Shown in pieces: positions 23,407 to 35,879 of a DNA stretch of 64,000 nt (positions within the stretch are counted from its first letter, which is position 1; each line of letters starts with the position of its first letter). This stretch comes from Toxorhynchites rutilus septentrionalis. Taxonomy: Eukaryota > Arthropoda > Insecta > Diptera > Culicidae. A model generated the notes under the pieces. That model did no database searches. It was given only the letters and a program-made list of their open reading frames with translations, and was not told the origin of the DNA. Both the position numbers and the translations under genes were made by a program. The stretch is from the NCBI RefSeq assembly GCF_029784135.1, contig NC_073745.1, positions 51,908,285 to 51,972,284 on the forward strand. The letters are read 5' to 3'.

Positions 23407-24001
23407 TTAAGTGTTTATCAGGACATCATTTTCAAAGAAATACGGCCCGATGACTCCACCAGACCGTAATGCGCACCAAACAGTGACTTTTGGCGGATGC
23501 AATGGCCTCTCAACAATCACGTGTGGATTTTCTGAGCACCATATACGGAAATTTTGGGTGTTCACATAGCCACCGAGCTCGAAATGTGCCTCATCGCTGA
23601 AGAACATTTGATGCGAAAATTCAGCATTTTGGTCACCACGCTCTAGTTTTTGTACCAGTTGGACTTCATATGGATGTAGGTGCAAGTCCAAATGCAAAAT
23701 TCGCCACAATGATGTGTTTGACAAGCCCAATTGCTGAGCACGCTGTGGAATCGAAACATTCGGGTCATCCTCCACACTGGCAGCAACAGCAGCAATATTT
23801 TCGGCCGAACGCACATTACGATGATGCACAGGTTTCACAATATCCGATACGGATCCAGTTTGTTCGAATTTATGCACTACATTAGCGATTGTATGCTCTG
23901 TAGGCCGTCCATGATGTCCGTCGAAAAACATTTGCCGGTTTTTCATCATATTTATGTAATTTAACAAAATTAACACGTTGTGCGATGCTAAAACGATCCA
24001 T
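23407..24001 (-). pseudogene. Tc1/mariner transposase (rosa/DD41D-like), truncated
   Basis: The expected start ATG lies at 24001 and reads MDRFSIAQRVNFVKL, but this frame stops. The longer frame picks up further in with a helix-turn-helix half (PQRAQQLGLSNTSLWRIL), then FSDEAHFELGGYVN with the first catalytic Asp, and KVTVWCALRSGGVIGPYFFE, typical of the rosa/DD41D-like lineage. The segment between the DNA-binding half and FSDEAHF is short, suggesting an internal deletion. The frame ends at 23407, so the second and third catalytic acidic residues are gone and the lineage call rests on the N-terminal half only. Usual length is ~340 residues; about 200 remain. Dead. Confidence 0.8.
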
Positions 24002-24057
24002 ATTGTAAAATGGCAGACATTCAACTAACGATATGACGCTTTGGTTGACAGCTATGT

Positions 24058-24114
24058 TAAACGGTTGTCAGCGCAGGGCTGTATACTTTCGGAAGCCCGA
24101 AATGGAAAACCCTG
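24058..24114 (-). repeat. Terminal inverted repeat of the truncated Tc1/mariner
   Basis: Read on the minus strand from 24114 it begins CAGGGTTTTCCATTTCGGGC, preceded by TA (24115-24116). It lies just upstream of the transposase start. The partner repeat beyond 23407 is not found, consistent with loss of the 3' part of the element. Confidence 0.7.
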
Positions 24115-24116
24115 TA

Positions 24117-24660
24117 TATAACCTATCTATATATAAATTATAAGTTTAGAGACGGGAACGATCTTTTTAAAAAAAGAGAACAACTACACTTTTTGGAGGT
24201 TTAAACTAGACTGGCTTTATTTCTAAACTGTCCCTACAAGCTAAGCTAGATTCTGTTTTACATTTCCTATGCTACGGAGCTACCCACACGTGTTCTTCTC
24301 TTCTTCCACTCATGTGTTGAGTGAGATAATCCTTATGCTGGCGCGCATGTTGAGTGTCCGGGGGTTCTATCGCTTCGTTGCTTATGTTGCTGTGGTTTAT
24401 TGCTTCGGTTGATTTACGATCCTGCGCAATGGTTCCTTGCGCTTATCAATGAGTTCCTTGTTCGTGACGAGGCAGCGTTTGCTGGCTCGGCTGTAGTTTA
24501 TGTTCTGGTCGTAAACGGATTGCACTTATGGTGAATGGTTTTCAATTCATGGAATCGGCTCTATGGGAAGCTTATGGCGTTGATACTGCGTTGGCTGTTC
24601 TGATGGAGTTCGTGGGGTCTGTTGTGAGATCGGATGTATTACAGGGGCTAGGGGGCTACG
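24117..24660. other. Unassigned stretch, possible solo-LTR-like
   Basis: Moderate GC, no frame with a domain. It contains TTTATT (AATAAA on the minus strand) near 24,217, which could fit a minus-strand LTR, but I could not find matching TG/CA ends and a duplication. Confidence 0.3.
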
Positions 24661-24678
24661 TTGTTCCCCAAAGGGGCA

Positions 24679-25236
<558 letters not shown>

Positions 25237-25237
25237 T

Positions 25238-25835
25238 TGTATATGAAAATCCTAAAAGTTCAGAATGAAGGATGAAACTTTGATAACTCGCTTCTATCTA
25301 TTTTCTAGTGTGTCGTATGCTGGGCAAAACAGAATATAGATTTGTTTTTCGAGTTCTTCAACAAAGGATACACCCTATCCCGATTCCCCTGGCCGATGCG
25401 AGTAGGGGTAATTTACAATATTTATGAAACGTGCACATTGGGTGTTATCGCAAACTACCAGCCGCGAATCGCAGCCCGCCGTCGGTTTCGTATTTCTTCC
25501 CAACTAAGTATCGGTAAATATTCCCCGCACATAGCTGTTAGAGAATCGCTAAATTTTTAACAAACTAAATGAAACCGACCAAATACAAACCCCCGAAATG
25601 GGGGCCTCGTTATTAGATCTGATTCACTGCGATGGCTTGTTTGTGCAGTTCGCTCGTTTTGTTTTGGGTTGTTTCTCGAGTAGGTATACGCAGACATATC
25701 GGGGAGCTTACGTTGGCGTTCTAATTTCAATTATAACTTCCGAAATCATTTGCTGCTCGTTTTGGTGTACATAATAATGAACGAATCAAGACACTGAACA
25801 ATAATAATTCTTGGTACCCGACACTTGGATGAGCA
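25238..25835. other. Unassigned stretch
   Basis: Nothing recognised apart from a CCCCCGAAATGGGGG hairpin near 25,590. Confidence 0.4.
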
Positions 25836-25839
25836 GATT

Positions 25840-25948
25840 GACTATAGATGTCTAAATACACCGTTTATGGCATCTGGTGAAGCTTGGTTACGTGAATCAC
25901 TATGATGTATGGGTTCCAGATAAGTTGACTGGAACCCATACTTCATAG
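25840..25948 (+). pseudogene. mariner relic with inverted micro-duplication
   Basis: The frame at ~25,870-25,929 reads KLGYVNHYDVWVPDKLT, the conserved mariner block (GYxxRYDVWVPHELT) after the helix-turn-helix. Directly after it, CTGGAACCCATACTTCATAG repeats the DVWVP coding bases in inverted orientation. This makes a 20-bp stem (one mismatch) with a 9-nt loop at 25900-25948. No other transposase motif is nearby. Confidence 0.6.
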
Positions 25949-25949
25949 C

Positions 25950-28345
25950 AATTTTTCGGATGCACATCATAAAATTTATGTTCCTTTTTTTTACCTGAAA
26001 ATCGTCCCGAACTTTCCAGACAACCCAACAATATATTTTCTGAAATTGAATTCAAATCGAATTCAAATCATACAAACATTTTCTAAATTTCATTCAATGG
26101 AGACTTTTACCATCATATCGATTGGAAAGTAGGATCATTCGACCTTAACATAGCTTTACCTTTTCCAGCCTTCAAAATTATCAAAGGAGTCATTATGAAT
26201 TTAATTTGTATCTCGTCTTATCGAGATCGGCTTTGCATCCACGTCGAACAAAATCCAAAAAAAAGGTACGTGACATTTTTCTTTATTGTCGCAATGGGAT
26301 TGACTTCGGGGCAATGCTTCGTCGCAAAAGTTAATCACTGCGCGTTTATTTATTCAACAATTAAACCACAGAAATGCTAATGGAATTCTTGAATACATAC
26401 ACACCCACCCACACTCACGCACAAATTAAATTTGCAAAACATTATTCAATAACCCGCGTGCCAGTTGATGACTTCGCAACCCGTGCGTACAACCACCTAC
26501 AGGGAATTTCCGTTTTTGTTTTCGTTTTCCCTCGAACCCTCTTGGGGCACAACAAAAAGCTCTCAATTGAAAGGAGACAGCTCTTCAGTCGTTTATCATC
26601 CGAGATGAAAATTTCCCTCGCGTCATTCTTACCTCATTCGGCGAGTGAGTGGTGGGTGTGTGTTTGTGCTCTGGTAGGTTCGCTTATCGCCTTGATGCGT
26701 GTGTGCGACCTTCTTTTTAAGGAACATTAATAAAATTTTAATACTTTCAACAGGAAGCTGCTGAAGCGACGAAAATGGGTTTCTGCGGAAAAAAATGTTA
26801 ATTTTATTGTGATGGAAATTACAGCTGAGAGATGTATTTTCCCCAGAGAAAATTACATAATTTCGCTTATCTGAGCCGACCGGAATGCGTGTGAGTGTGT
26901 TACACGAGGAGGAATTTCCTGGAAACCGCCAATCCTACTACTTCAGACGGAATTTTCCGATCAAATGATTTTCAGATTCTTTTTATTGGAAACAAGAAAA
27001 AAAAACTCTTGATTTGTAGACATCGGAAGGAAACACCTACTCTGCTTGCGCTTCCCCAAAATTAGCAATGTGTCCATAGTGACAGAAGCACGTGCAAGAC
27101 GGATGGCTCCATTCGGGATTGAGCCAAATTGCTTCACTGATCGGCCGATTTGCACCAAAGTTCAGCCGTGGAAAAGGATTACGTCGATTCAGCAGCCCCC
27201 GCAAAAGGGAACCCACCGGAAGCTGGCCGGGGGCGTCTGTAAGGGCGGCGGCGGCGGCGGCGGCGGCAGAGGCGGAATAAGGAAAACAAATTGGAAAATA
27301 AATATTTTCCCATTAATTTACGAGGCTGGCAGTCTTTGTTTTTCTTTCGGCTTTCTTAGGCTGCGGAAAAACGTAGTCACCACCCTCCGGAAGGAGAGAA
27401 AAAAAATACAGGGGGAGAAAAGCGAAGGATTCTCGAGGCTTATGCTGCGGTGTTTGAAGCGGGTTCAACTGAGGTAGCAGCGGGGGCAAAGCATAAAGAC
27501 AGTCCACGGATTATTGCGTACGCTGGGTGGATTATAGGGGAATGGGCGTGATCCGTGGAATAATACTCTATTAAGGGTTTTACTTCAATGATAATTCGCA
27601 ATAGCAGTGTAAATGCTATACTGTTGCATTTATAAGACACGAAAATTTTCCAATGTTCCTCAAACCATGTAAAACAGGTAAAGATTGATGTCTGTTTTGT
27701 CCATTATCAACCGAACGAAAAACCCACCGTGGGTGTTTAAACTGTCCAGAAAATTTGCCCACCGGCTTGAAACCGCCAATAAGAGCGCTATCCCTTCGCT
27801 TCATTGGTTTCCGTTTTCCCACTAACGAGGTTTTCTTTTCAACACGGAAAAGAGAGCTTAAGGCTTCCCCCGTGTGCGCGCGCCAGTCACTTCCTTCCTG
27901 GTATACACTCAATTGACCCTCAACCGCGTTTGCCAGTCCCGGAACCCGACCTCTCAACGAACGACGAAGGGAACACAGATGAATATTCCACTTTCGAGCA
28001 GCTGATTGGAAATAATTGAGCTTACAGCTGTTCGCAGGAGGTGCGGCAGAGCCTAGGGAGTAATTACGGAATCCTGTTCTGTTTTTCTTAAACCGCCTCA
28101 CCACCCCGGAAGAGGTGCTCCGTAGCTTGGCTTTGGCTGGATTTCCCGCAGGCGAAAGATCAGGTATAATTGTTCTAGTCATTTAAATGATGGGTTTTCA
28201 CAGTTCGGAAGCTCAGGTTTTTGGGGAAGTGCGGTGAAGTTGTGAAGTTGTGGCCACAAGAGTAAAAATTGGGGATTTTCATTGTCGGAGCGATGGGATG
28301 GGGATTCGCCAAGGGTGATCACGTTCAAATTGTTATGGTTTGGTT
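25950..28345. other. Unique-looking region, no gene recognised
   Basis: Base-balanced, with overlapping frames on both strands near 26,370-26,730, 27,040-27,480 and 27,616-28,182 but no recognisable domains. A (CGG)8-like run lies at about 27,245-27,268. These may be intronic or untranslated host sequences; I cannot assign a gene. Confidence 0.4.
27245..27268. repeat. (CGG)n trinucleotide run
   Basis: About eight CGG units in otherwise mixed sequence, followed by AGAGGCGG. Confidence 0.9.
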
Positions 28346-28358
28346 TAATTCAATTGTT

Positions 28359-28846
28359 TTTTTTTTATCCCATTTATTTATTTAAGGCTCATTAGGATTT
28401 TAGCTGTAACAGAGCCGAATTTTAATCGTGTACATGTCACATGGTTATCATATATCTATAATTAGCACATTACACAGTTGCCATTCGCCAGTATTCCTTC
28501 TATACCATTACATATGGTACATTCACACAGTAGCCATTTAGGCGTAAGAGTATTCTTTCTGTTCTTCCATTATCCAGTGGGACCACCGGACAGCGGAGAC
28601 AGTTGATTTGATCATTGTTGAGTTATTTATAGAACAGCAGCCCGATGTGTCTTGCAGAGCAGAGCAGTTGTATGGATAAATCGATCTTATTTCGACCGTG
28701 GATCGATCTCCATCGCTGATGATTGTTGCGTGGATGTAGCTATTCTGTAACAACACAAAGATGGTCAATGAGGGTCCTGAGTTTTGAACTCACGATCGAT
28801 CGCTTACTAAGCGAACGCGCAACCAATGTGGCTACGGAGACCCCCC
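28359..28846 (-). mobile_element. SINE, tRNA-type, long family (complete copy)
   Basis: Minus-strand element of ~488 bp. Its tRNA-like head (28,846 down to ~28,775) has A box TAGCCACATTGG and a degenerate B box GAGTTCAAAACTC. The tail is a T-run on the plus strand at 28,355-28,366. Perfect 13-bp duplications TAATTCAATTGTT flank it (28346-28358 and 28847-28859). At ~490 bp it is long for a tRNA-SINE. The truncated sister lies at 3271-3711. The intact boxes suggest it could be transcribed by Pol III, which is an inference. Confidence 0.92.
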
Positions 28847-28859
28847 TAATTCAATTGTT

Positions 28860-29770
28860 GGTGGTATTAAAATTACACTCGGAATTCATCCTTTCATCAG
28901 AATTCAAATTTATCCATATTCTACAGCATCAAAACAACGTTGAGACAAGAAATAGTTTTTCAATAGTGACCTTATGAGCAATTGTCAGAAGTTATTCCAA
29001 AATTATAATTTTTATAATGCGAAATTTACTTTTAATTCAGTTGAATTTATAGACAAAGATACGTTCTGCAAAAAGTAACTTTTTGTAAAGGAAACAAATC
29101 AATGAAAATACAGTGAGTTCTATTCTACATTAAACATTCCACATACACCTTTTTTTTTTATTTAACTTTTTTATTCATTCTAGAGAAAAATATCCCTTAC
29201 AGCGGGTGGTCAAATGACTATACTCAACTATCCTAACATCAAAATGAAGATAGGAAAATATAATGATATAACACATAACAAACATTGAACGTAAAGAAAA
29301 TGACAAAATGTATGATGCAACTTTAAATGAATCAAACCATTTTATAAGAATTCAAATTATAAATGAATCAAATCACAATCAAATTATAACTAATAAGAGA
29401 AACTTGATCGATGGTATTTGAAAAACATGGAAAATCGGTTCCGAACATCAAAAAATATAGCGGGTTATGTCCAAGACATGATCGTATTGTTGGTGTAAGA
29501 CTACGACATTATTTTATTCGATGTGCTGATTTATCCCTTTGGATATTATTTTATCATGCATGTAAACTTCATGAATTTGATAAATTTAGTGAATTGTTTT
29601 GTTGACCTGAAAAGGGCATGCAATATCTTTCATATTTTGTTCATTATCGAAAACAATTTACCAACGCGAGCTATCAAGACGATTTCTGATTCCAACTTCC
29701 ACAGCCACGATATTGATGGAGTACACCTCATAGACAGAAAGGTGCGTGATGTACACCCAAACAATATATG
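28860..29770. other. AT-rich stretch without recognised gene
   Basis: Only short frames and a T-run at 29,151-29,173. No terminal repeats found. Confidence 0.4.
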
Positions 29771-29771
29771 C

Positions 29772-30208
29772 ATAAGGGTGCCAATGAAAATGGTCTTCTC
29801 GAATTTTCAAAGCGAACTTGATGAAAAATGTTGATTCCCACGAACTACCCTATGCAAAATATCAGCTCAATTGGACTTCGTTTACTAGTGTCGCACAGTG
29901 GTTAAAGTTTGAGTTTTCTGAAAATCGAAAAATCACCCAAGGAGTAAAGGAAATCGGGGTTTGAAAAAAATTGATGCCAAATGCCTGGAAATCGCATGAG
30001 TCGTCGGGATTTACTGATATCTCGAAAAAAAAATCGTCAAAAATCGACTTTTCAGACAAAAGCGACCAAGTGTCGAAAAGTCAATTTTTGACAACAAGTT
30101 TTTTTCGAGTTAAAAGTAAATCTTGACGTTTCAAGCAAATCTAAGACATTTCGCATCACCAATTTTTTTTTTGAAACCCCGATTCCCTTTCTCCCCCCTT
30201 GGGTGATT
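29772..30208 (+). mobile_element. TTAGGGTG-family element fragment
   Basis: Begins TAAGGGTGCCAATGAAAATG after TATGCA, like 531. It continues through 'GTCGCACAGTGG', 'GTTTGAGTTTTC' and 'CCTTGGGTGATTT' blocks and then stops matching. The right terminus is missing here. Confidence 0.65.
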
Positions 30209-30222
30209 TGCTTGGTAAGTGT

Positions 30223-30390
30223 ATTTTTTTTTTTTTTTTTATTATCTGTATTATAGTGACTTTCAACTCATTTGGCTGGTTCGTCACTTTTACTTCCATT
30301 TTTTGGAAGAATGTCGGGAGTGAGAATTGAACTCGTGACCTTTAGCGTGAGAGGCATGGATGTTACCACTACGCCAGATCGCCTCCACGC
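30223..30390 (-). mobile_element. SINE (tRNA-type, family C), complete
   Basis: Minus strand, 168 bp. The head, from 30390 down, carries A box TGGCGTAGTGG and B box AGTTCAATTCT. The tail is an 18-bp T-run on the plus strand. Perfect 14-bp duplications TGCTTGGTAAGTGT flank it at 30209-30222 and 30391-30404. It has a different head from the other two SINE families. It is not a tRNA gene because the acceptor ends do not pair. Confidence 0.92.
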
Positions 30391-30404
30391 TGCTTGGTAA
30401 GTGT

Positions 30405-31684
30405 TTCGCAGTTGATTATAAAATATAATCAAGTGTAATGTAATTTTCGTTCAAAAAATTACAAAATAAAGTGTCCGAAATTTTATTATTTTATAAACGG
30501 TGTCCGAAGTTTGATTTTTATTCGCTTGATTTGAAAAGCATTTTATTTGGTGATTTTTTAATGTTTTCAATCAAATAGGTACCGAAGTAGAAAGTTTTAA
30601 AGCATATTGAACTAATTTATTAAAAATATCAACCAAAAAAAAAAATATATATATATATATACCTGTGCATGAAGTTGAGATCTGTTTTCTACATCATATG
30701 CCTTAAGCGTCCGAAATATGATTCAGAACGGTATTACATTTGTAACATGCTTTAAAAGAAAGGAAAATAATTTTCTTTGGAAGCCATTTTCGATGTAATT
30801 TTCTACATCATTTCTATGAGGTTTTTGTTGCTTGAAACCGATTCAGAGGCGATAATTGTGGGTCATATTTATTAAGTCGAGTTCCCAGTGAATATCTCAG
30901 ATGAAGAAAATGGTAGGAAAGGATTCATTTCCTTCTCAATTTGATACTTTCCGCATCAGCTTACCATCGGACAGTATGGCATACCCTCGATCGGGGTAAT
31001 TTGTTCGCTTTCGGCCGTAAACATTCTCACGAGAGAAATAGCTTGTATGTGAGGGATGCCAGATGATTTTTTCAAATATCTCTGCGTGGCACGAATAAAT
31101 GTTTTTAAATGTAATCATAATGAACAAAAATGAGCAAACCATCACGATATTTCTAAATCATGTTCGATAAATCACAAAAACAATTGTTTTCACATACTTT
31201 GAAATGACTTCAGTATGTTTTAACAAAATTAAATGTCTTCAAAACGAAAACATGTCTTCACATCTGGCATCTATATGCAGGAAAACAAGAGCGCGGACTG
31301 GAGAATTAATGCACAAATACTAGGAGAACGCACTCACCGGAGAAACGGTTTTTTCTCTTCGCTGAAGGGGAACGAAGGGAATAGATTGATGGAATCTCTC
31401 ATTAATACAAGCTGTTTCTCTGAGCATTATAGTCTCTGAGAGAAACAACTCGTGGGCATATTATACTACTGCTGGGCCATTTAACACCGTATAATTGGAA
31501 ATTTAGAATTTGGGCGCCTTACAAAATAAAATTCGTAGCACGTTTGTTATTCAGTATCTAAAATACAGAACGATTACAGATGACTGAGGGTTAACTAATC
31601 TACGTACTGACGAAGTTGTTACCTTAAATTTTAAGAGTACGGTCAAGATAAATCAATTCTCGCTTAGGGGGTGCGTATTACACA
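30405..31684. other. AT-rich stretch without recognised gene
   Basis: Contains a short TATATA run near 30,645-30,660. No domain or paired ends recognised. Confidence 0.4.
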
Positions 31685-32482
31685 CTTGTCCTATAAATGA
31701 AGTCCGTATGAGCTCATATTTTGCAGAGGGTATTTTATCGTGCAAATCAACATTTCGGAGGGAGCCCCGTTTGAAAAATCGATATGACGATTTTCATTGG
31801 CACCCTAAATCATACGTTTTGTTTCGTATTCCGAAAAAACGTAAGAAAGTGTCCCAAAGTGTCGATTTTCAACAAAAAAAATTGAGAGGTCTACTGTCAC
31901 CTCGACGTTTCATGCAATTTGAAGACATTTGGCATCAAAACATTTTTTTCGAAAACCCCGATTTCCCTTACTCCCCCCTTGGGTGATTTTTCGGTTTCAA
32001 AAACTCAAACTTTGGCCACTGTGCGACACTAGTAAATGACGTCCGAGCTGATTTTGCACAGGGTAGTTTTTCGTGAAACCAACATTTTTAATCAAGTTCG
32101 CTTTGACAATTCGAGGGTTTTTTCCCATACATCCATTGGCACACAATGGAAATGGTCATCTCGAATTTCAAAAAAGTTACCCCATAAACCACCTCGAAAA
32201 AAAAACCCATGCAAAATATCTCAATCGGACTTAAGGAAGAGTGGCGCAAAGTGGTCAAAGTTTGAGTTTTTTGAAAATCGAAAAATCACCCAAGGGTGGG
32301 AGTAAAGGAAATCGGGATTTTCAAAAAACTCAAACTTTGACTGCTTTGCGCCAATCTTCCTCAAGTTCTATTGAGCTGAACTTTTGCATAGAATGTTTTT
32401 TCGAGGTGGTGAACATTTTGTATGGGGTAACATTTTGAAATTATAGGGTCGTTTTATTCTAACATTTATTGGCACCCTAATG
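31685..32482. mobile_element. TTAGGGTG-family composite, partly rearranged
   Basis: Contains two inverted arms ('AGTGGCGCAAAGTGG' near 32,240 and 'TGCTTTGCGCCAATC' near 32,341) and ends CATTTATTGGCACCCTAA at ~32,481. The left part shares the 'TTGGCACCCTAAA' and 'ATGAAGTCCG' blocks of 960-1090. It appears to be two overlapping copies. Confidence 0.6.
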
Positions 32483-32770
32483 TACATACTATGAACCACA
32501 AACCAAACACTTTTCACACAAACATATTTGAACACGTCGATAGTTAAGAAAATGTCGTTACTGGAGTGATTCACTTTTTATTGCATCTTTTTGTGTATGT
32601 TGACTCGGGTTGACTAGGCCCAATTCGCGTTGATGGCGTTGAACCTCGTGTACTGTCAATATCAGTCTTCAGAAAACAAACGCTGCGCTTCACTCGAGTT
32701 TAATTTTCATCAGCGTGAGTTCATAACAAACACATATTCTCTTTTGGTACGAAGTGTGCGAATTTCTTAA

Positions 32771-32957
32771 CCCTTTCTCTACGGCAGTGTACTCCGCCGG
32801 AGTGCTACCGCTGAACGGGGCACTGCGTCGAAAAGTATGCATATCGCGCTGGTGTGATCGATGTGCAGTATCACCCTGATGTCGTCTAAAGACGACGCTC
32901 GTACACACAAGCCATCGCGCGGATGTCGTCTATAGACGACGCTCGTAGAGAAAGGGG
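32771..32957. mobile_element. piggyBac-type MITE
   Basis: TTAA at 32767-32770, then CCCTTTCTCTACG. The right end reads CGTAGAGAAAGGGG followed by TCAA, a one-base-changed TTAA. Internally, ATGTCGTCTAWAGACGACGC occurs twice (near 32,879 and 32,923); each copy holds the near-palindrome GTCGTCTATAGACGAC. Too short to code. TTAA duplication and a CCC start are piggyBac features. Confidence 0.75.
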
Positions 32958-33004
32958 TCAACTCAAGAGAGCCGAATGAACATAGCGCAGATTCAGATAC
33001 TTAA

Positions 33005-33125
33005 CCCCTTCCCGTATTATTTCATACGTCACACATCATGTGATTTCATTACTCTGCTGAGCGTTCTAGTGCCCTATGTTATGCAAGTACACCACGAGTG
33101 AGACTCGATGTTGTACGGGAAAGAG
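33005..33125. mobile_element. piggyBac-type MITE, 121 bp
   Basis: Perfect TTAA flanks at 33001-33004 and 33126-33129. Inverted ends CCCCTTCCCGTATTA and TGTACGGGAAAGAG. Only ~40 bp from the preceding MITE, with different terminal sequence, so these are separate insertions. Confidence 0.8.
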
Positions 33126-33129
33126 TTAA

Positions 33130-35488
33130 CATCGCTTCTCACTTGTGTGATGCGCCTCTCATGTTAAACACACATCAAATTCTAGCGTCTGGTTTGTCTT
33201 CTCTAGTTCTAAGCAAAGCATAAAAACAACAGCGCGCTTCCATACCAACCGTAGACGCTTGTGTGAAGAAAAATAACTCAACAAAGAAAGCAAACCAGAT
33301 TCAAGCGCGGTGTAAAACAGGTATAGAAAATCGCGGCGCAAAAACGACTGAATCTTCAGTGGATGCTCACCAAAACTGTTTTTCAATCTCTAATCTGAAC
33401 CATGCGTTTCGCAGAACTGAGGCTACCTAAAAAGTATGAGCGATCGAGTTAATTAGCCATCAGTGAACACCTTTTTTGCAGTCGAAATACATGAATTTGT
33501 TTGTTTTTTATCATTCAATATCTTTGCAATCCGATTACGTAGCATTTGCAACTACAGTCATTTTATGGCTTTTTAGTAGAGATAGTGGGGGCAAAGTGGT
33601 CACGTAGGGTAAAGTGGTCACCTGCTTATTTGGTAGTATAACTGTTGACTATTGAAACCGTATTGATAGTCATCTTATGTTTGAAGAACTTCATAACTTT
33701 TGAGTCATCCTGTACTTCAGTGGAGCTGTCGCATGTCAAAATATAAATAAAAACAAAAATCGCTCTCTCGGTAGCCATTCGGCCGTAATTTTGTACGTTT
33801 CGAATTTAAGGTATTTCTAGTGAAATTTAGTTTTTTTGAGCTGAGATTTTCGACAAATCAACATTTTGGACGATTGTTTTTTTGGACAGAATGTTCGATT
33901 TTGGACAGAATGTTCACATATTCTAGGAGAGATGAAGAGATATTTTGTTCAATTTCAGCGATTATTTCGCATATTTCGCATTTAGTTGTTTGGGGGGAAA
34001 AGTGGTAAGTGGAGTATTACGGCTGACAATGTTTCGGTTTCAAGGCTGATATACTTTACCACCTTCTGCTCCTAAAGGGGTTTTAACCCAGGAAAAATAT
34101 GCCTCATCACCTTCTGTTCCTAAATGGGGTTTTGACCCAGGGAAAATATACCACCCCAATCAAAACCAAGCCTCATTGTGAAAACGTTTTTGTACGTATG
34201 AGAAAATTTCAATTACGACTCTAGGTGAATAGGCCTAGCTCATTTCATACATGTACCTACTATTTCAATAATAATTCAAACAAATTTGGACATGAAAACA
34301 CGCATAAATCTATTTTTTCTAGCGTGATATGTGCGAGTGACAACTTTACCTTCTCACTAAAAATATGTTCGAATTTTCAACTTTATTTTCTAATAATGAA
34401 AAATGTACTATTTTCAATTTTTATAATGAAAACCGCTTACTATATTAAACTACAGTAATTTGAGTTACAATTTTCTTCGAAGAACGGGAATTTTAGTGGT
34501 ATGTGGACACAGAAAATGAGCATGTTCCTTAGGGTGACCATTTTCTCACATGCATAATTAGCACACAAAGCCAGCGAATGACATGTGCATTTGACGACTA
34601 CTTGATCTGTGCAATCGATTTTTATCAAACGCATAACGGAATTTGAACCTGGTGAATCATAACTGCAGCTTTGAAAAACCCTCAAAATTTCGTCTAGCTA
34701 TCAAACTTTAATGATTTGATGAGCCAATTTACTCAATTCGTTGAAACAGGTTATAGACAAGGCTTGGGTAACGAATTCAGGCTACTCAAGTCGAATCTTA
34801 TGGGGTGAAAATTGAGTGACTCGGATGTAACTTGGTCCCAGCTGCTGGATGTCAAAAGACGTTATGGGAAAATTCTGTATCCATTGCTAAGGTCGTTTGT
34901 AAGATATTTTTTGATGACATTCATCAACATGTATCGAGCGAATATTTTTGCTTTACACTGCCAACAAAACAAAGTCCGGAAATCGGTTGGATCCTTCTAT
35001 TTTGAAAGCGAAGAACTATGTATCGGCTCAAGGAGGAGCGTCAAGGAAGAAGTTGATGGGTATTGGAAGGCAAAGTTCAACAAAACCTTGTAAAAACATC
35101 ATACGATTCAGAGGCAATAAACTTTTCTATGATTTATTTTGTTGTATTGACATGATTTTAACAATTCATAAATTAAAAAAAAATAGTTTAAAGTGGAAAT
35201 AAACCTTTATTTTCATTTTGTCCCTCAACTTTTTTATACAGATTTTTTTCAAAAAAATTTACAGAATTGAATGTGGAAATCCTATTCATCCTAATGTGCA
35301 TATCTGTTATAAACGGTGTTTGTATAAAGTCATACATTTATTATCAGGTGAAAACAACCTTTTGCTTTCCTGTGAATATTTGTGTATACAGCCATGCCAT
35401 GTCAAACCGATATAGTGGTTCTCAGTTTTTCATCTAAATTGAGAGTTTTGTTCCTTATTGCAAAATATTAGACCCATATTTTTTTTTA
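33130..35488. other. Unassigned region
   Basis: A ~53-bp unit (ACCTTCTG-TCCTAAA-GGGGTTTT-ACCCAGG) is present twice at about 34,051-34,155. The phrase AAAGTGGTCAC occurs twice near 33,594-33,612. A 93-residue frame at 34812-35093 has no recognisable domain. No transposon ends were assigned. Confidence 0.4.
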
Positions 35489-35717
35489 TTAGGGTGCCCA
35501 TTTCATCAAAAAATCATCTTTCCCCTTTTTTCGAATAGGGGAACAATTATAATCAATTATTACGAAACTAAATCCTTTTTTTTTTTCAAGTGTAACATGT
35601 TTCGAACAAGACTCATTGCTCATTGACTTCAATTTGCAATGTCGATCATCTGAACCGGTTCAGTAGTTCACAAGTTATGAATTTTTGAAGAAAGTCGTTT
35701 GGAAATGGGCACCCTAA
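35489..35717. mobile_element. TTAGGGTG-family MITE, 229 bp
   Basis: TTAGGGTGCCCATTTC at the left and GAAATGGGCACCCTAA at the right are a perfect 16-bp inverted repeat. The interior has 'CAGTAGTTCACAAGTTAT', recalling the block next to the ends of 62254-63476. Confidence 0.85.
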
Positions 35718-35879
35718 AAAAAATACGGGATAAGGATCAAAATTTCCACTTTTCACGAAAATCTGAGAAAATACATCGATTTGGCATTGAATGGCTATAT
35801 ATGTCTGAAATTCAAAATTACTATTTATGGAAAAAGCGACCTTCGATTTTTTGAACGGAACTTCCTGCACAATGTTAAT

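Noticed and set aside
24200..24660. Minus-strand solo LTR
   Set aside because: AATAAA on the minus strand fits, but no TG/CA ends with matching duplication could be found.
27616..28182. 188-codon open frame, minus strand, as a host gene
   Set aside because: No recognisable domain, overlapped by frames on the other strand, and sits in GC-richer DNA where long frames arise by chance.
34812..35093. 93-codon frame as a small gene
   Set aside because: No known motif, no clear context, and a second frame of similar length overlaps it.
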